A stretch of 64,000 bases of DNA from the NCBI GenBank assembly GCA_963798015.1, contig CAWCSA010000005.1, forward strand, positions 372,001 through 436,000, in the 5' to 3' direction. Made by a program: the position numbers and the translations under genes. The notes beneath the pieces are model-generated. The model saw nothing but the letters and a program-made list of their open reading frames with translations. It had not been told where the DNA came from and did no database searches. Every line of letters starts with the position of its first letter. Position 1 is the stretch's first letter. Positions 51,715-60,846 of the stretch are shown piece by piece. Origin of the DNA: Roseiarcus sp963798015. GTDB lineage: Bacteria > Pseudomonadota > Alphaproteobacteria > Rhizobiales > Beijerinckiaceae.

Positions 51715-53517
51715 ATGCGCAAACTGTTACTCGCAAGCTGCTTCGGCGCCGCTGCCCTGTTTACGGCAGGGTATGCCGTTGCGAACGACGAACTGGCGAA
51801 AATGGCCGCAGACCCGAATCAATGGGTCATGCCGGCCGGCAACTTCGCCGCTACCCGCTACTCAGAACTCAAACAAATCAACACCGACAACGTCCACAAG
51901 ATCGCGCCAGCCTGGACATTCTCGACCGGAGTGCTGCGTGGGCATGAGGGCGCGCCGCTTGTCATCGGCGACACCATGTTTTTGCATGCGCCGTTTCCGA
52001 ACACCGTCTTCGCGCTCGACCTTAACAACGACGGCAAAATCCTCTGGAAATATGAACCCAAGCAGGATCCTAACGTCATCCCGGTGATGTGCTGCGACAC
52101 CGTCAACCGTGGTCTCTCTTATGCCGACGGCAAGATCTTCCTCCATCAGGCGGACACGACGCTTGTCGCGCTCGACGCGAAGACCGGCGCGGTCGTCTGG
52201 TCGGTGAAGGATGGCGATCCTTCGAAGGGAGCGACCGGCACTGACGCTCCGTTCGTGTTTAAGGACAAGGTTCTCATCGGCGTTTCCGGTGGCGAGTTCG
52301 GCGTTCGCGGATGGGTCAGCGCCTACGATATCAAGGACGGCAAGCTGGCCTGGCGCGGCTATTCCGAAGGCCCGGATTCCGACACGCTGATTGACCCTGA
52401 GAAGACGACCGCCCTTGGCAAGCCGGTCGGTAAAAACTCCAGCACCAGCACCTGGCAGGGCGATCAGTGGAAGATCGGCGGCGGCGACACGTGGGGCTGG
52501 TATGCCTTCGATCCCAAGCTCAATCTGATGTATTACGGTTCGGGAAATCCCTCGACCTGGAATCCGAGCCAACGTCCCGGCGACAACAAGTGGTCAATGT
52601 CCATCTGGGCGCGCGACGTCGATACAGGCGCGGTCAAGTGGATCTATCAGATGACGCCCCATGACGAGTGGGACTATGACGGCGTCAACGAGATGATCCT
52701 CACCGACCAGAAGATCGACGGCAAGGACCGCAAGCTGCTGACGCATTTCGACCGCAACGGCTTTGGCTATACGCTCGATCGCACCGACGGCGAGTTGTTG
52801 GTCGCCAACAAGTTTGACCCGAAGGTCAACTGGGCCACCAGCATCAATATGGACAAGGCTTCGCCGGATTATGGACGGCCGAACCGGGTCGCGGCGATGT
52901 CGACGGAGAAAGAGGACGTCAACCACAAGGGCATCTGTCCGGCGGCGTTGGGTTCCAAGGATGAGCAGCCCGCTGCCTATTCGCCGCAGACGGAACTCTT
53001 CTACGTGCCGACCAACCACGTCTGCATGGATTACGAGCCGTTCAAGGTGAGCTACACCGCGGGTCAGCCCTTCGTCGGCGCGACCTTGTCGATGTATCCG
53101 CCTCCGGGCGACAGCAACATGGGCAACTTCATTGCGTGGGACGGCAAGACGGGCAAGATCGTCTGGTCGGATCCGGAGCAGTTCTCGGTGTGGTCGGGCG
53201 CCCTGGCGACCGCGGGCGGCGTCGTCTTCTATGGGACTCTGGAAGGCTATCTGAAGGCGGTCGACGCCAAGACCGGCAAGGAGCTCTATAAGTTCAAAAC
53301 TCCGTCGGGCATCATCGGCAATGTCATGACCTACGAGCACGGCGGTCGCCAGTATGTGGCGATCTTGTCGGGCGTCGGCGGCTGGGCCGGAATCGGCCTC
53401 GCGGCCGGCCTGACCAAGCCGACCGATGGTCTGGGCGCGGTCGGAGGCTATGCGGCGCTGTCGAACTACACCGCGCTCGGCGGCACGCTTACCGTGTTCG
53501 CGCTCCCGAGCGATTGA
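51715..53517 (+). CDS. xoxF: Lanthanide-dependent PQQ methanol dehydrogenase XoxF
   Basis: 600 residues from ATG 51715. Periplasmic quinoprotein with an eight-bladed propeller that oxidises methanol to formaldehyde or formate using PQQ and a lanthanide. The signal peptide ends GYAVAN (about 22). Vicinal Cys126-Cys127 (VMCCDTV) form the ring disulfide over PQQ. DEWDYDGVNE places Asp320 as catalytic base and Asp322 two residues on; that extra Asp marks XoxF, whereas calcium-type MxaF has Ala there. No mxaF is seen here. It is followed by xoxG and xoxJ. Confidence 0.97.
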   Translation: MRKLLLASCFGAAALFTAGYAVANDELAKMAADPNQWVMPAGNFAATRYSELKQINTDNVHKIAPAWTFSTGVLRGHEGAPLVIGDTMFLHAPFPNTVFALDLNNDGKILWKYEPKQDPNVIPVMCCDTVNRGLSYADGKIFLHQADTTLVALDAKTGAVVWSVKDGDPSKGATGTDAPFVFKDKVLIGVSGGEFGVRGWVSAYDIKDGKLAWRGYSEGPDSDTLIDPEKTTALGKPVGKNSSTSTWQGDQWKIGGGDTWGWYAFDPKLNLMYYGSGNPSTWNPSQRPGDNKWSMSIWARDVDTGAVKWIYQMTPHDEWDYDGVNEMILTDQKIDGKDRKLLTHFDRNGFGYTLDRTDGELLVANKFDPKVNWATSINMDKASPDYGRPNRVAAMSTEKEDVNHKGICPAALGSKDEQPAAYSPQTELFYVPTNHVCMDYEPFKVSYTAGQPFVGATLSMYPPPGDSNMGNFIAWDGKTGKIVWSDPEQFSVWSGALATAGGVVFYGTLEGYLKAVDAKTGKELYKFKTPSGIIGNVMTYEHGGRQYVAILSGVGGWAGIGLAAGLTKPTDGLGAVGGYAALSNYTALGGTLTVFALPSD

Positions 53518-53548
53518 GCGGCGGACTGACACCACGGGGATAAACGGG

Positions 53549-53579
53549 GCTCGGCGCGTGGAACATACGCGCGCCGGGC
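53549..53579 (+). terminator. Hairpin between xoxF and xoxG, terminator/attenuator-like
   Basis: GCTCGGCGCG (53549-53558) pairs with CGCGCCGGGC (53570-53579) over ten positions with one T-G wobble, loop TGGAACATACG. It is followed by TCTTCCTTT (53580-53588). It lies 31 bases after the xoxF stop and ahead of xoxG. It could partially end xoxF transcripts or stabilise the 3' end. Confidence 0.6.
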
Positions 53580-53612
53580 TCTTCCTTTGATCCAGACCGC
53601 TTGGGAACCAAC

Positions 53613-54140
53613 GTGACGATTTCCAGAATTTTGCCCATGCTCGTATTCGCGCTTGTATTGGCTGCGCCGCTCGTCGCGCGCGCCGATCCGGCGGAAAACC
53701 CGGCCGCTGTCACGCAGGACGAACAAGGTCTGTGGCATGATAAGAATGGCGATCCGACCTACAAGCTCCAGGCGGACGGCACAGTAGACTGGAACACCTT
53801 TTCAGGCTTCCGACGTTATAACGCCGCGTGTATCGTCTGCCACGGCCCCGATGGCGCGGGATCGAGCTATGCGCCGGCGCTTGCGGATTCACTCAAGACA
53901 ATGAACTACGCCGAGTTTTTTGGGACAGTCGTCGGCGGACGAAAGGACATGATGAACGGCAACGACCTCGTGATGCCGGCTTTTGCAGACAACAAGAATG
54001 TGATGTGCTACTTAAATGATATTTATGTCTATCTGCGCGCGCGCTCCACGGGAGTCGTTGGCCGCGGACGGCCCGACAAACATGCTCCCAAGTCCCCAGC
54101 CTTCGCTGCTGCGGAAGACAAATGCATGGGCCCTGATTGA
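53613..54140 (+). CDS. xoxG: Cytochrome c XoxG (electron acceptor of XoxF)
   Basis: 175 residues from GTG 53613 (a TTG at 53601 is possible). The signal peptide ends VARAD (about 24). Heme site Cys73-Ile-Val-Cys76-His77. The N-terminal extension (NPAAVTQDEQGLWHDKNGDPTYKL) and MPAFADNKNVMCYLNDIYVYLRAR are XoxG/cytochrome-cL features. It takes electrons from XoxF in the periplasm. Its stop overlaps the xoxJ start. Confidence 0.92.
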   Translation: MTISRILPMLVFALVLAAPLVARADPAENPAAVTQDEQGLWHDKNGDPTYKLQADGTVDWNTFSGFRRYNAACIVCHGPDGAGSSYAPALADSLKTMNYAEFFGTVVGGRKDMMNGNDLVMPAFADNKNVMCYLNDIYVYLRARSTGVVGRGRPDKHAPKSPAFAAAEDKCMGPD

Positions 54141-55027
54141 TGATGACGAACAATTCAATGCTGTCCGCTCGATCGCGGTTTATGAAAGCTGGTCTTTTCG
54201 CGCTTGCGCTTACTGCCCTCGCGCTAGTCGAGATGGCTCTTCCCGGCGGCGCGGGCGCGCAGGACGCGGAAGGTTCGATTGAGCTGGTCGACCCGCACGT
54301 TTTCCGAGCTTGCGCAGACCCCCACGATCTTCCGTTCTCCAATGAGGCCGGCGAAGGTTTCGAAAACAAGATCGCCGAACTTTTCGCCCGCAAACTAGGC
54401 AAGAAGGTCGAGTACACGTTCTATCCTGACGCAACGGGCTTCATCCGCAACACGCTGAACGCGCATCATTGCGACGTGGTGTTGGGAATCGCTCAAGGCG
54501 ACGACTTCGTTCAGCCGACCAACCCGTACTATCGAACGAGCTACGTCGCCGCATATCGCCGGGATGGTCCCTTGAAGGGGCTGGATTCGCTCGGCGATCC
54601 ACGTCTCAAAACGGCGAAGATCGGGATCGTCGCGGGCACCCCGCCGGCGACCGTGCTGGCCGAGAACGGGCTCTTAGGCCACATCAAATCCTACGCTTTG
54701 GTCGTCGACACGCGTTTCGATTCTCCGACCCATGAGATGATGAACGACCTGGACCGCGGGGACATCGACGTCGCGGTGCTGTGGGGTCCGATCGCGGGCT
54801 ATTACGCGACCAAAGCGAAGACGCCGACAGCGGTGGTCCCGCTGGTGAAAGATCAGGGCGACGCCCGCATGGTCTTTCGGATCGTCATGGGCGTGCGGCA
54901 TTCCGATCAGAATTGGAAGCGCGACTTGAACAAGCTGATCTCCGAGAATCAGAGCGAAATTCAAGCGATTCTGCGCTCCTATGGCGTTCCCTTGCTCGAC
55001 GAGAACGACAAGCCGATCTCGCCCTGA
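54140..55027 (+). CDS. xoxJ: XoxJ, periplasmic binding-like protein of the XoxF system
   Basis: 295 residues. The signal peptide ends GGAGAQD (about 41 from the first Met). The fold is a type II periplasmic binding protein of the quinoprotein-dehydrogenase-associated family: FRACADPHDLPFSNEAGEGFE, VEYTFYPDATGFIRNTLNAHHCDVVLG and YRTSYVAAYR. XoxJ is thought to help assemble or activate XoxF rather than transport a solute. The start is ATG 54140 or 54143. It converges on the minus-strand gene at 55037. Confidence 0.92.
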   Translation: MMTNNSMLSARSRFMKAGLFALALTALALVEMALPGGAGAQDAEGSIELVDPHVFRACADPHDLPFSNEAGEGFENKIAELFARKLGKKVEYTFYPDATGFIRNTLNAHHCDVVLGIAQGDDFVQPTNPYYRTSYVAAYRRDGPLKGLDSLGDPRLKTAKIGIVAGTPPATVLAENGLLGHIKSYALVVDTRFDSPTHEMMNDLDRGDIDVAVLWGPIAGYYATKAKTPTAVVPLVKDQGDARMVFRIVMGVRHSDQNWKRDLNKLISENQSEIQAILRSYGVPLLDENDKPISP

Positions 55028-55036
55028 CGGCTCGCG

Positions 55037-55660
55037 CTACAGAACCTTTTGCACCGCGCGGGCGATTTCTCCGATGCGCTGTTCGATCAGCGTCGGCGCC
55101 TCGCAGACGTAAGTGACGGTCTGACGGCGGTCGTCGAAGATGCGGATGTCCCATAGCAGCCGCTCTTGACTGTCCGCGCCCGGCGTCGACTGGCTGCTGC
55201 GGTTCTCGTCTGAAGATTTTTGCACGGTCTCGTTCTCCGCGCGGATACGATCGGCCAAAGCCTTTTGCCTGCGGCCAATTCGATCCAGGCCGTCGATGAT
55301 CTGGGAGCGTTGCTGAGACAATTCCGTGAACGCCGCGGCGAACGCGCGGAGAAGCTTGGCGTTCGCGTCGGGGCCGGCCTTAGCTTTGAGTTCGGTGATC
55401 GCGGCTTCGACATCGGCGATGGGAACGCGGCGCTGGGCCATTTGCGCCTCCAGATCCGCGACGTCGCTTTCGTTCCGCCAGTCTTGCGAGTCGAGATCGA
55501 GCTGAGGCCCGGCCCAGATGGAGGCAAGCGAAAAAGTCGGCGTCTTGATCTGCTGGCAGGGCCAGTCCGGATCGATCTTTCCCTTATATTCAGCGAACGC
55601 CTGCGGCGTGAGCAGGGTCACGGTCGCAATCGCGAGAACGGCGCGGGCCGCAGGATGCAT
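55037..55660 (-). CDS. Exported helical protein of unknown function
   Basis: 207 residues from ATG 55660, with a signal peptide ending QAFAEYK (about 23). CQQIKTPTFSLASIWAGPQLDL is followed by a long helical region (about 60-150) with heptad-like Leu/Ala/Ile spacing (AFAAAFTELSQQRSQIIDGL). A C-terminal strand segment with Cys (TVTYVCEAPTLIEQRIGEIA) completes it. Two cysteines may pair. I do not recognise a named family. It faces xoxJ, with ten bases between, and is divergent from the mfnB-folB gene. Confidence 0.6.
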   Translation of the reverse strand: MHPAARAVLAIATVTLLTPQAFAEYKGKIDPDWPCQQIKTPTFSLASIWAGPQLDLDSQDWRNESDVADLEAQMAQRRVPIADVEAAITELKAKAGPDANAKLLRAFAAAFTELSQQRSQIIDGLDRIGRRQKALADRIRAENETVQKSSDENRSSQSTPGADSQERLLWDIRIFDDRRQTVTYVCEAPTLIEQRIGEIARAVQKVL

Positions 55661-55809
55661 TTGCGTTTCCTCTCGAGCGCAATGATAAGATTGCCCCCGC
55701 GGCCAATCAAGCCGCTCAAGTTCACGGTTGCGTCGCTCGCGACACCGCACGGCGTCGACAACTGCCTGTGCCGACGGACTTTTGGCGACCGCAAAAAGGA
55801 GGCGACGCC

Positions 55810-56958
55810 ATGACACGCATGCTCGCCAGTGTCGCCGACGCCGCCGAGGCCGGCGTTGTCGTGCAACTTGGCGCCGACATCATCGATCTGAAGGACGCGC
55901 GGCGGGGCGCGCTCGGCGCCGTCCCGCTCGATATTGCGCGCCAGGCGATTGCCGCTGTCGCGGGACGAAGTGAAACGAGCGCGGCGCTCGGCGATCCGCC
56001 CTACAATGAAGAGGCTTTGCTGGAAGCCGCGCGAGCGCTGGCGGCGATGGGCGTCGATTACGTCAAACTTGCGGCGGACGCGCCGACGCTCGACCGTCTT
56101 GGCGATTCTTTGAGCAAACTCGCACGCGAAGTCGCCCTGGTCGGCATGATCTTCGCCGACGAAAAGCCCGATTTCGCTCTCCTTGCCAGGCTCGAAAGCC
56201 TGGGCTTCAAGGGCGCAATGCTCGACACGCGCGACAAGACCCGCGGCCGTCTTCTCACGCATCTCGAGGTCGTGCCGCTCAGTGAATTTTGCATGCAATG
56301 CCGCGCGCTCAAGTTGATGAGCGGACTGGCGGGCTCGCTTGAGGCGCCTGATGTCCCGAGGCTATTGCTCGTGCGACCGGATGTCCTCGGATTCCGAGGC
56401 GCGCTTTGTCACGCCCGCGATCGGCGAGGCGCGATCGATCCGACGGCGGTCGCTCGCATCCGCGACCTGATCCCGCGTGAGAGACCCGATCCCGACGTTT
56501 CGCCGAAAATCGATTGGCGACTGCTGGCGCGCGGCCTTATCGGCGGACGTGATCAGGAAGGCGAACTCGACCGCGTGTTCGTGCGCGACTTCGTCGTTTC
56601 CGCCGCGATCGGCGCCTATGACTTCGAGCGTTCGATCCGCCAGCGTGTCGTCTTCGACGTCGAGGCCCTCGTGCGCCGCGCCGGCGCCCATACCGACGAC
56701 ATGCGCTCGATTTTTTCCTACGACCTGATTCTCGACGCCATTCGCCTGATCGTGGGGCGCGGCCACGTCGATTTTGTCGAGACGCTGGCGGAAGAAGTCG
56801 CTGCGGTCCTCTTGCAGCATGCGCGGGTGCGCAGCGTTCGAGTCAATATCCGCAAGCTCGACGTGATCGAGGGTGCGGTCGGGGTCGAAATCCGTCGCGA
56901 GCGCGCCTCGAGCTCGGCGGACGTGCGGCCGGTCGGCTTCGTCGACCGAGGCGCCTGA
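55810..56958 (+). CDS. Fusion: (5-formylfuran-3-yl)methyl phosphate synthase + dihydroneopterin-aldolase-like domain
   Basis: 382 residues. The N-terminal part (1 to about 235) is the MfnB/DUF556 TIM barrel: MLASVADAAEAGVVVQLGADI, IIDLKDARRGALGAV, DYVKLAAD and MLDTRDKTRGRLL. The C-terminal part (about 255-375) is FolB/DHNA-like: VFVRDFVVSAAIGAYDFERS and YDLILDAIRLIVGRGHVDFVETLAEEVA. MfnB makes the furan precursor of methanofuran and DHNA aldolase acts in pterin synthesis, so one polypeptide would serve both cofactor branches. AAAAGGAGGCGACGCC precedes the ATG. Confidence 0.88.
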   Translation: MTRMLASVADAAEAGVVVQLGADIIDLKDARRGALGAVPLDIARQAIAAVAGRSETSAALGDPPYNEEALLEAARALAAMGVDYVKLAADAPTLDRLGDSLSKLAREVALVGMIFADEKPDFALLARLESLGFKGAMLDTRDKTRGRLLTHLEVVPLSEFCMQCRALKLMSGLAGSLEAPDVPRLLLVRPDVLGFRGALCHARDRRGAIDPTAVARIRDLIPRERPDPDVSPKIDWRLLARGLIGGRDQEGELDRVFVRDFVVSAAIGAYDFERSIRQRVVFDVEALVRRAGAHTDDMRSIFSYDLILDAIRLIVGRGHVDFVETLAEEVAAVLLQHARVRSVRVNIRKLDVIEGAVGVEIRRERASSSADVRPVGFVDRGA

Positions 56959-56987
56959 AGCGACTCAACCAGGAAACTGCAGGACCT

Positions 56988-57878
56988 TCACGCGAGCGTA
57001 CGCGCGAGGTCGAACGCCTGACGGAAGTCGAGGCGCAGCGGGGTCTTGCTCTCGGTCATCTGCTTGAACAGCCCCGACTCTGTTCGATATTTGACGTTGC
57101 CGATCGCAAGCGCGCCGATCCCGAGCGCGCCGTGCTCGCCGACCGGCGTTCCGTGAGCGTGCGCATCCACGCCTTCGATGCCGGACGGCGGCACTGCGTT
57201 GACGTCGGCCGCGATGAGCAATTTCTTCGCGCCGGCAATCTCGCCGGAATCGAGCACGCGCACGCCCGCTTTCGCCGCGGCGAGCACGATCTCTGCGCCC
57301 GTGAGGATCGCGGCCCTGGCCTGAGGCGTCGATCCGTCAGCGACGGCAAGGTTGACGCCAAACCTGCGGTTGATCTCGGCGGCGTGGCGAACCGTACGAT
57401 CTGATCCGTCTCGCGCAACCAAGGTGACGGAAGCGCCTTCGAGGGCGGCGATAACGGCGGATGCGGTTCCCACCACGCCGGTCGCTCCGAAGACCGAGAC
57501 GGCGGCGCCGCGAAGCGCGCGATCCTTCTTCTCCTTCATCGTCTTTTCAACAACGGCGATCATTGCGGCGGCGGTGGTGAACGAGCCGGCAGGGTCGGCG
57601 AACAGCGAAATCTCGAACGGCTTGAACAAAGCCTTGCCGGCGGCGTCCAGCATGTCGAGGGCGAGAAGCGCATCCTTGCCGCCAATGAACACGCCCGTCC
57701 GCACTGCGTCGCGCGGCGACCGCGAGAACATGGCGTCCTGGATCAGGTCTGTTATCTCGCCCAGCGAAACTTTGATGTACGACGCCGTCGCATCATAGCC
57801 GGCGTCGATCGCCATATTGACGTCGAACGGGCTCATGTGGGCGAGCGGCGTGATCATGTGCAGGATGTTCTTGGCCAT
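56988..57878 (-). CDS. mtdB: NAD(P)-dependent methylene-H4MPT dehydrogenase MtdB
   Basis: 296 residues from ATG 57878, with GGGAGGAACA ahead. It oxidises methylene-H4MPT to methenyl-H4MPT in formaldehyde oxidation. The start NILHMITPLAHMSPFDVNMA is the MtdB, not MtdA, pattern. VSVFGATGVVGTASAVIAAL is the Rossmann motif, and VGEHGALGIGALAIGNVK is conserved. The upstream extension of the frame toward 58070 lies inside the beta-RFAP synthase gene and is not used. It follows that gene by 16 bases. Confidence 0.92.
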   Translation of the reverse strand: MAKNILHMITPLAHMSPFDVNMAIDAGYDATASYIKVSLGEITDLIQDAMFSRSPRDAVRTGVFIGGKDALLALDMLDAAGKALFKPFEISLFADPAGSFTTAAAMIAVVEKTMKEKKDRALRGAAVSVFGATGVVGTASAVIAALEGASVTLVARDGSDRTVRHAAEINRRFGVNLAVADGSTPQARAAILTGAEIVLAAAKAGVRVLDSGEIAGAKKLLIAADVNAVPPSGIEGVDAHAHGTPVGEHGALGIGALAIGNVKYRTESGLFKQMTESKTPLRLDFRQAFDLARTLA

Positions 57879-57894
57879 TGTTCCTCCCGAGTGA

Positions 57895-58884
57895 TCACCG
57901 GACTGAAACGTCTTCGTCCTCGCGGATGTCAGCGCCGTGATCGCGCGCGCTGCAGATTCTGATCTCAACCCCCGGTTCGCGATCGACGCAAGCGCGCTGA
58001 GCAAGGAATTGCGCATGGTCGGGGTCGGATGCAAAGGCGAAACCTGTCGGTCCCCAGGAGCTCTGGCCAATCCCGCGCGCCCCGAGAGCCTTCAATCGGG
58101 CGGCGACCCGGCTCACCGGGACGCTGATGAAACGGGCGCCGCCCTGGACTGGAGCGAAATGGTCGCCCAGGATTTCCTGAATCCTGGCGACGCCGTCGCC
58201 GAAAGCCTCGAGATCCACTTCGGCGGCGCCGGGCAGAATTTGCATGAGCGTGCAGCGGCAGATTTCGCTCGCCGCGTCGGCCGGGAACGGCGGCAGCCCG
58301 GCGAACGCCCGCCTTTCCTCTTCGCCGTGGGCGCCCTCGACGCGTGGGTCCAGGATCAGAAGAATGCGCCAATCCTTGGGGAAATTCACCCAGGCCACCA
58401 CCGGCGGAACCTCGGTGTTCGGCCCGCGGCCCGCGTCGACGGCCAAGCCGCCGCGCTCGAACAAGCCAATACCCACGCCCGAACGCGCGCCACGATCGAG
58501 CAGGCGCGCATCCTCGCGCGCGTCGAGCGGCAATCCTGCCAACAGGCGAAACGCCGTCGCGATCGCCAGCGCCAGCTGAGTTCCTGAACCCAGTCCGGCG
58601 TGAGCGGGAATCGCGTTCGAGATGACAAGCTGTTTTCGGGTATCGAGGCCGAGGCCTTCAGCGATGCGGCGCCCGATCTGCGCGCCTCGCTCGCGCTCCT
58701 CGCCAGAAACTTCAAAGCTTTGCGCTTCGCGAAGCTCAACGCAGGTTTGGAACGCGTCGATGGCGAGGCCAATCGATCCGAACCGGCGGCCAAGATCCCC
58801 GGCAAGATCAAGAAAACCCAGATGCAGTCGCGCCGTCGTCGTAACCTGAACGCGTTTCAACGCGCGCCTCTTTTCCCGATGCAT
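57895..58884 (-). CDS. mptG: Beta-ribofuranosylaminobenzene 5'-phosphate synthase
   Basis: 329 residues from ATG 58884 (an earlier in-frame start at 58917 is possible). This GHMP-kinase-like enzyme makes beta-RFA-P from PRPP and 4-hydroxybenzoate or pABA, the first step of the H4MPT side-chain branch. It has TTARLHLGFLDLAGDLGRRFGSIGLAI, AIPAHAGLGSGTQLALAIA (GHMP motif 2) and GIGQSSWGPTGFAF (motif 3). It is cotranscribed with mtdB and completes the H4MPT set in this window. Confidence 0.9.
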   Translation of the reverse strand: MHREKRRALKRVQVTTTARLHLGFLDLAGDLGRRFGSIGLAIDAFQTCVELREAQSFEVSGEERERGAQIGRRIAEGLGLDTRKQLVISNAIPAHAGLGSGTQLALAIATAFRLLAGLPLDAREDARLLDRGARSGVGIGLFERGGLAVDAGRGPNTEVPPVVAWVNFPKDWRILLILDPRVEGAHGEEERRAFAGLPPFPADAASEICRCTLMQILPGAAEVDLEAFGDGVARIQEILGDHFAPVQGGARFISVPVSRVAARLKALGARGIGQSSWGPTGFAFASDPDHAQFLAQRACVDREPGVEIRICSARDHGADIREDEDVSVR

Positions 58885-59117
58885 GCGCCGCTTATGGCTT
58901 GAGCGAATTCGTCGCAACTTTGCGAAACTTTGCGCCCTTTGCCAAGCGCCACACGCGACAGACTACGCGACGAGGGCTCGCTGGCGGACGATTTTAGATC
59001 CGTCTTGACGTCGGTGCTTGCAACGCCGGTCCGGTCTCGACGTTGCGGTCGTCCGATCAAAATGCCACAGTCGCCCGACGGGGGCGCGCTGAGGTTCCAC
59101 TTGAAGACGGGTGCGCG

Positions 59118-59318
59118 ATGGTTGAGCTCATTCTTACAGTGTGCGCGCTCACTGCGCCGGGCCAGTGCGACGAACAGCGGTTGCAGTTCGTTTCGCAAGG
59201 GTCGCTTATGCAATGCATGATGCAGGCGCCGCCCTACATCGCCCAGTGGGCTGACGAACATCCGGCGGAGCACGTCACGCAGTGGCGATGCGCCTTCCCC
59301 GGCGACCAGAAGCTCTGA
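59118..59318 (+). CDS. Small conserved protein of unknown function
   Basis: 66 residues from ATG 59118. MVELILTVCALTAPGQCDEQ is followed by LQFVSQGSLMQCMMQAPPYIAQW and VTQWRCAF. Four cysteines and the MQCMMQAPPYIAQW core mark a small protein common in Hyphomicrobiales, often called hypothetical. The start is chosen over 59043 because the conserved N-terminus begins there. No role is known. Confidence 0.65.
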   Translation: MVELILTVCALTAPGQCDEQRLQFVSQGSLMQCMMQAPPYIAQWADEHPAEHVTQWRCAFPGDQKL

Positions 59319-59392
59319 TCAGCAAGAGCGATCCCCCGCGTGACGACGCAGGGCTTCAGGCGTATCGCAGCTAGGCGCGGCGAAGGCTGGTC

Positions 59393-60178
59393 ATGCGGTT
59401 GACGACATGTCTGCTCGCGCTTGCGCTCGCGGTCGCGCCCGATTTGGCCGCCGATGCGCAGGACCCTATGCGCGGCCTCGATCTGACCTCACCGGACATG
59501 ATGACGGCCGAGATGACGCGTGCCCAGGTGGAAGCGGCGCTCAAGGCGGCGCCAGGCGGGCATGGGGCTGATTTCACCGGCAAGCGCCTTTCCGGCCTCG
59601 ATCTTTCCGGCCTCAACCTTTCCGGCGCAAATTTGCGCGCGGCGCGGCTCAACCACGCGAACCTTTCGCACGCCAAGCTGGACGGGGCGACCCTGGACCA
59701 GGCCTGGGCGCTTGACGTCGATCTTACCGGAGCCAGCCTCGTCAAAGCCAGCCTGTTCGCGACGCAGATGGCGGGCGCGCGTCTCGACGGCGCCAATCTC
59801 ACCGGCGCGCGCGTGACCGCGGACCTGACCGGCGCGCATCTCGCGGGCGCCCGATTCGAAGACGCCAATTGCGGCGCCGACGAAAAGAACCAGTCGATGG
59901 GCCTCATGCGCGCGACGTTCAAATCCGCGGATCTCAGCCACGTCGATTTCTCCCGCGCCGATCTCGCCCGCGCAGACTTGCGGTTCGCCAAGCTTTCCGG
60001 CGCCAATTTCGCCGGAGCGACATTGCGCGAGGCGGACGCAAGCGGCGCGGACCTGCGCGGCGCCCTTCTTCAAGGCGCCGACACGTCGGGCCTGGATCTC
60101 GATTCCGCACGTATCGACAAGGCGAGCGTTCCGTATCTCGCCAAGGCGATCCATCTCGACCGCGCTCACCAAGACTAA
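59393..60178 (+). CDS. Exported pentapeptide-repeat protein
   Basis: 261 residues. The signal peptide ends DLAADAQ (about 23). From about residue 68 a pentapeptide-repeat helix of the A(D/N)LxX type runs to about 245 (LSGLDLSGLNLSGANLRAA, LTGARVTADLTGAHLAG, LARADLRFAKLSGANFAG), giving a right-handed quadrilateral beta-helix. It is broken by a CGADEKNQSMGLMR insertion. Function unknown; the signal peptide places it in the periplasm or beyond, unlike DNA-gyrase-protecting pentapeptide proteins of the cytoplasm. Confidence 0.8.
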   Translation: MRLTTCLLALALAVAPDLAADAQDPMRGLDLTSPDMMTAEMTRAQVEAALKAAPGGHGADFTGKRLSGLDLSGLNLSGANLRAARLNHANLSHAKLDGATLDQAWALDVDLTGASLVKASLFATQMAGARLDGANLTGARVTADLTGAHLAGARFEDANCGADEKNQSMGLMRATFKSADLSHVDFSRADLARADLRFAKLSGANFAGATLREADASGADLRGALLQGADTSGLDLDSARIDKASVPYLAKAIHLDRAHQD

Positions 60179-60231
60179 ACGCGACCCGGCAGTGGCGCGG
60201 CTGCGCGCCTCGGCCTAGGTGAAAGACGCTG

Positions 60232-60846
60232 CTATCTCGGATCCTTGGCGGGCATGCGTGGCGGCGCGAGCGGCGTAAAGTTGATCGTCTGGTTCTCGCC
60301 ATGTGCAGACTGAGGGTCGACAGGACCGCCGGAAGACGGGTCGCCCCCGCCGGTCGTGGTGATCCTCGACGGTGTCACCTCGCGGGCGGTCGCCTCCGCG
60401 GTCCCGCCCTCGCCATTGCCGAAATCCGCTGTACGACCGCCTTGTGGCTTGCCGTCGGCGCTGGCCCGAACCGCAGCCTCGGTCTTTTCGGCCAGACGGC
60501 CGTTATAGGGTAGCCGATAGGCGCGTGGCACGCCGCTCGGGAAGTTGTCGTCGTCGAGCGCTTCGACCCATAGATGGATCGCGCCGGGGTCGCCTTCCAG
60601 GGAGTGGGGTTCAACGATCCGGGCGCTCAAGAGTTTGAACTTCGGCGGCAGAGGATCGGTTGACGACCAGCCGAGCAGACCGCGCGTCGCAAAAAAACTG
60701 ACCGCGTAAAACGCGCTCGTCAGCACGATGAGGCCCGCCTTCACCGGCCAGGGAACCTTCGCGAAGACACAGACGACGAGCAGAAGGACGCCGAGAAGCG
60801 CGTAGGCGATCGAGAGCCAGATGATGACGTCGGTAAGGCTGGTCAC
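60232..60846 (-). CDS. Membrane protein, third gene of a coupled module
   Basis: 204 residues. Two N-terminal hydrophobic helices (about 6-27, IIWLSIAYALLGVLLLVVCVF, and 35-55) are followed by a soluble part (about 60-204) with LSARIVEPHSLEGDPGAIHLWVEALDDD and a low-complexity Gly/Thr/Pro tail. No named family recognised. It overlaps the previous gene by four bases (ATGA), so its translation is coupled to the TolR-like and MotA/TolQ-like genes. Confidence 0.6.
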   Translation of the reverse strand: MTSLTDVIIWLSIAYALLGVLLLVVCVFAKVPWPVKAGLIVLTSAFYAVSFFATRGLLGWSSTDPLPPKFKLLSARIVEPHSLEGDPGAIHLWVEALDDDNFPSGVPRAYRLPYNGRLAEKTEAAVRASADGKPQGGRTADFGNGEGGTAEATAREVTPSRITTTGGGDPSSGGPVDPQSAHGENQTINFTPLAPPRMPAKDPR

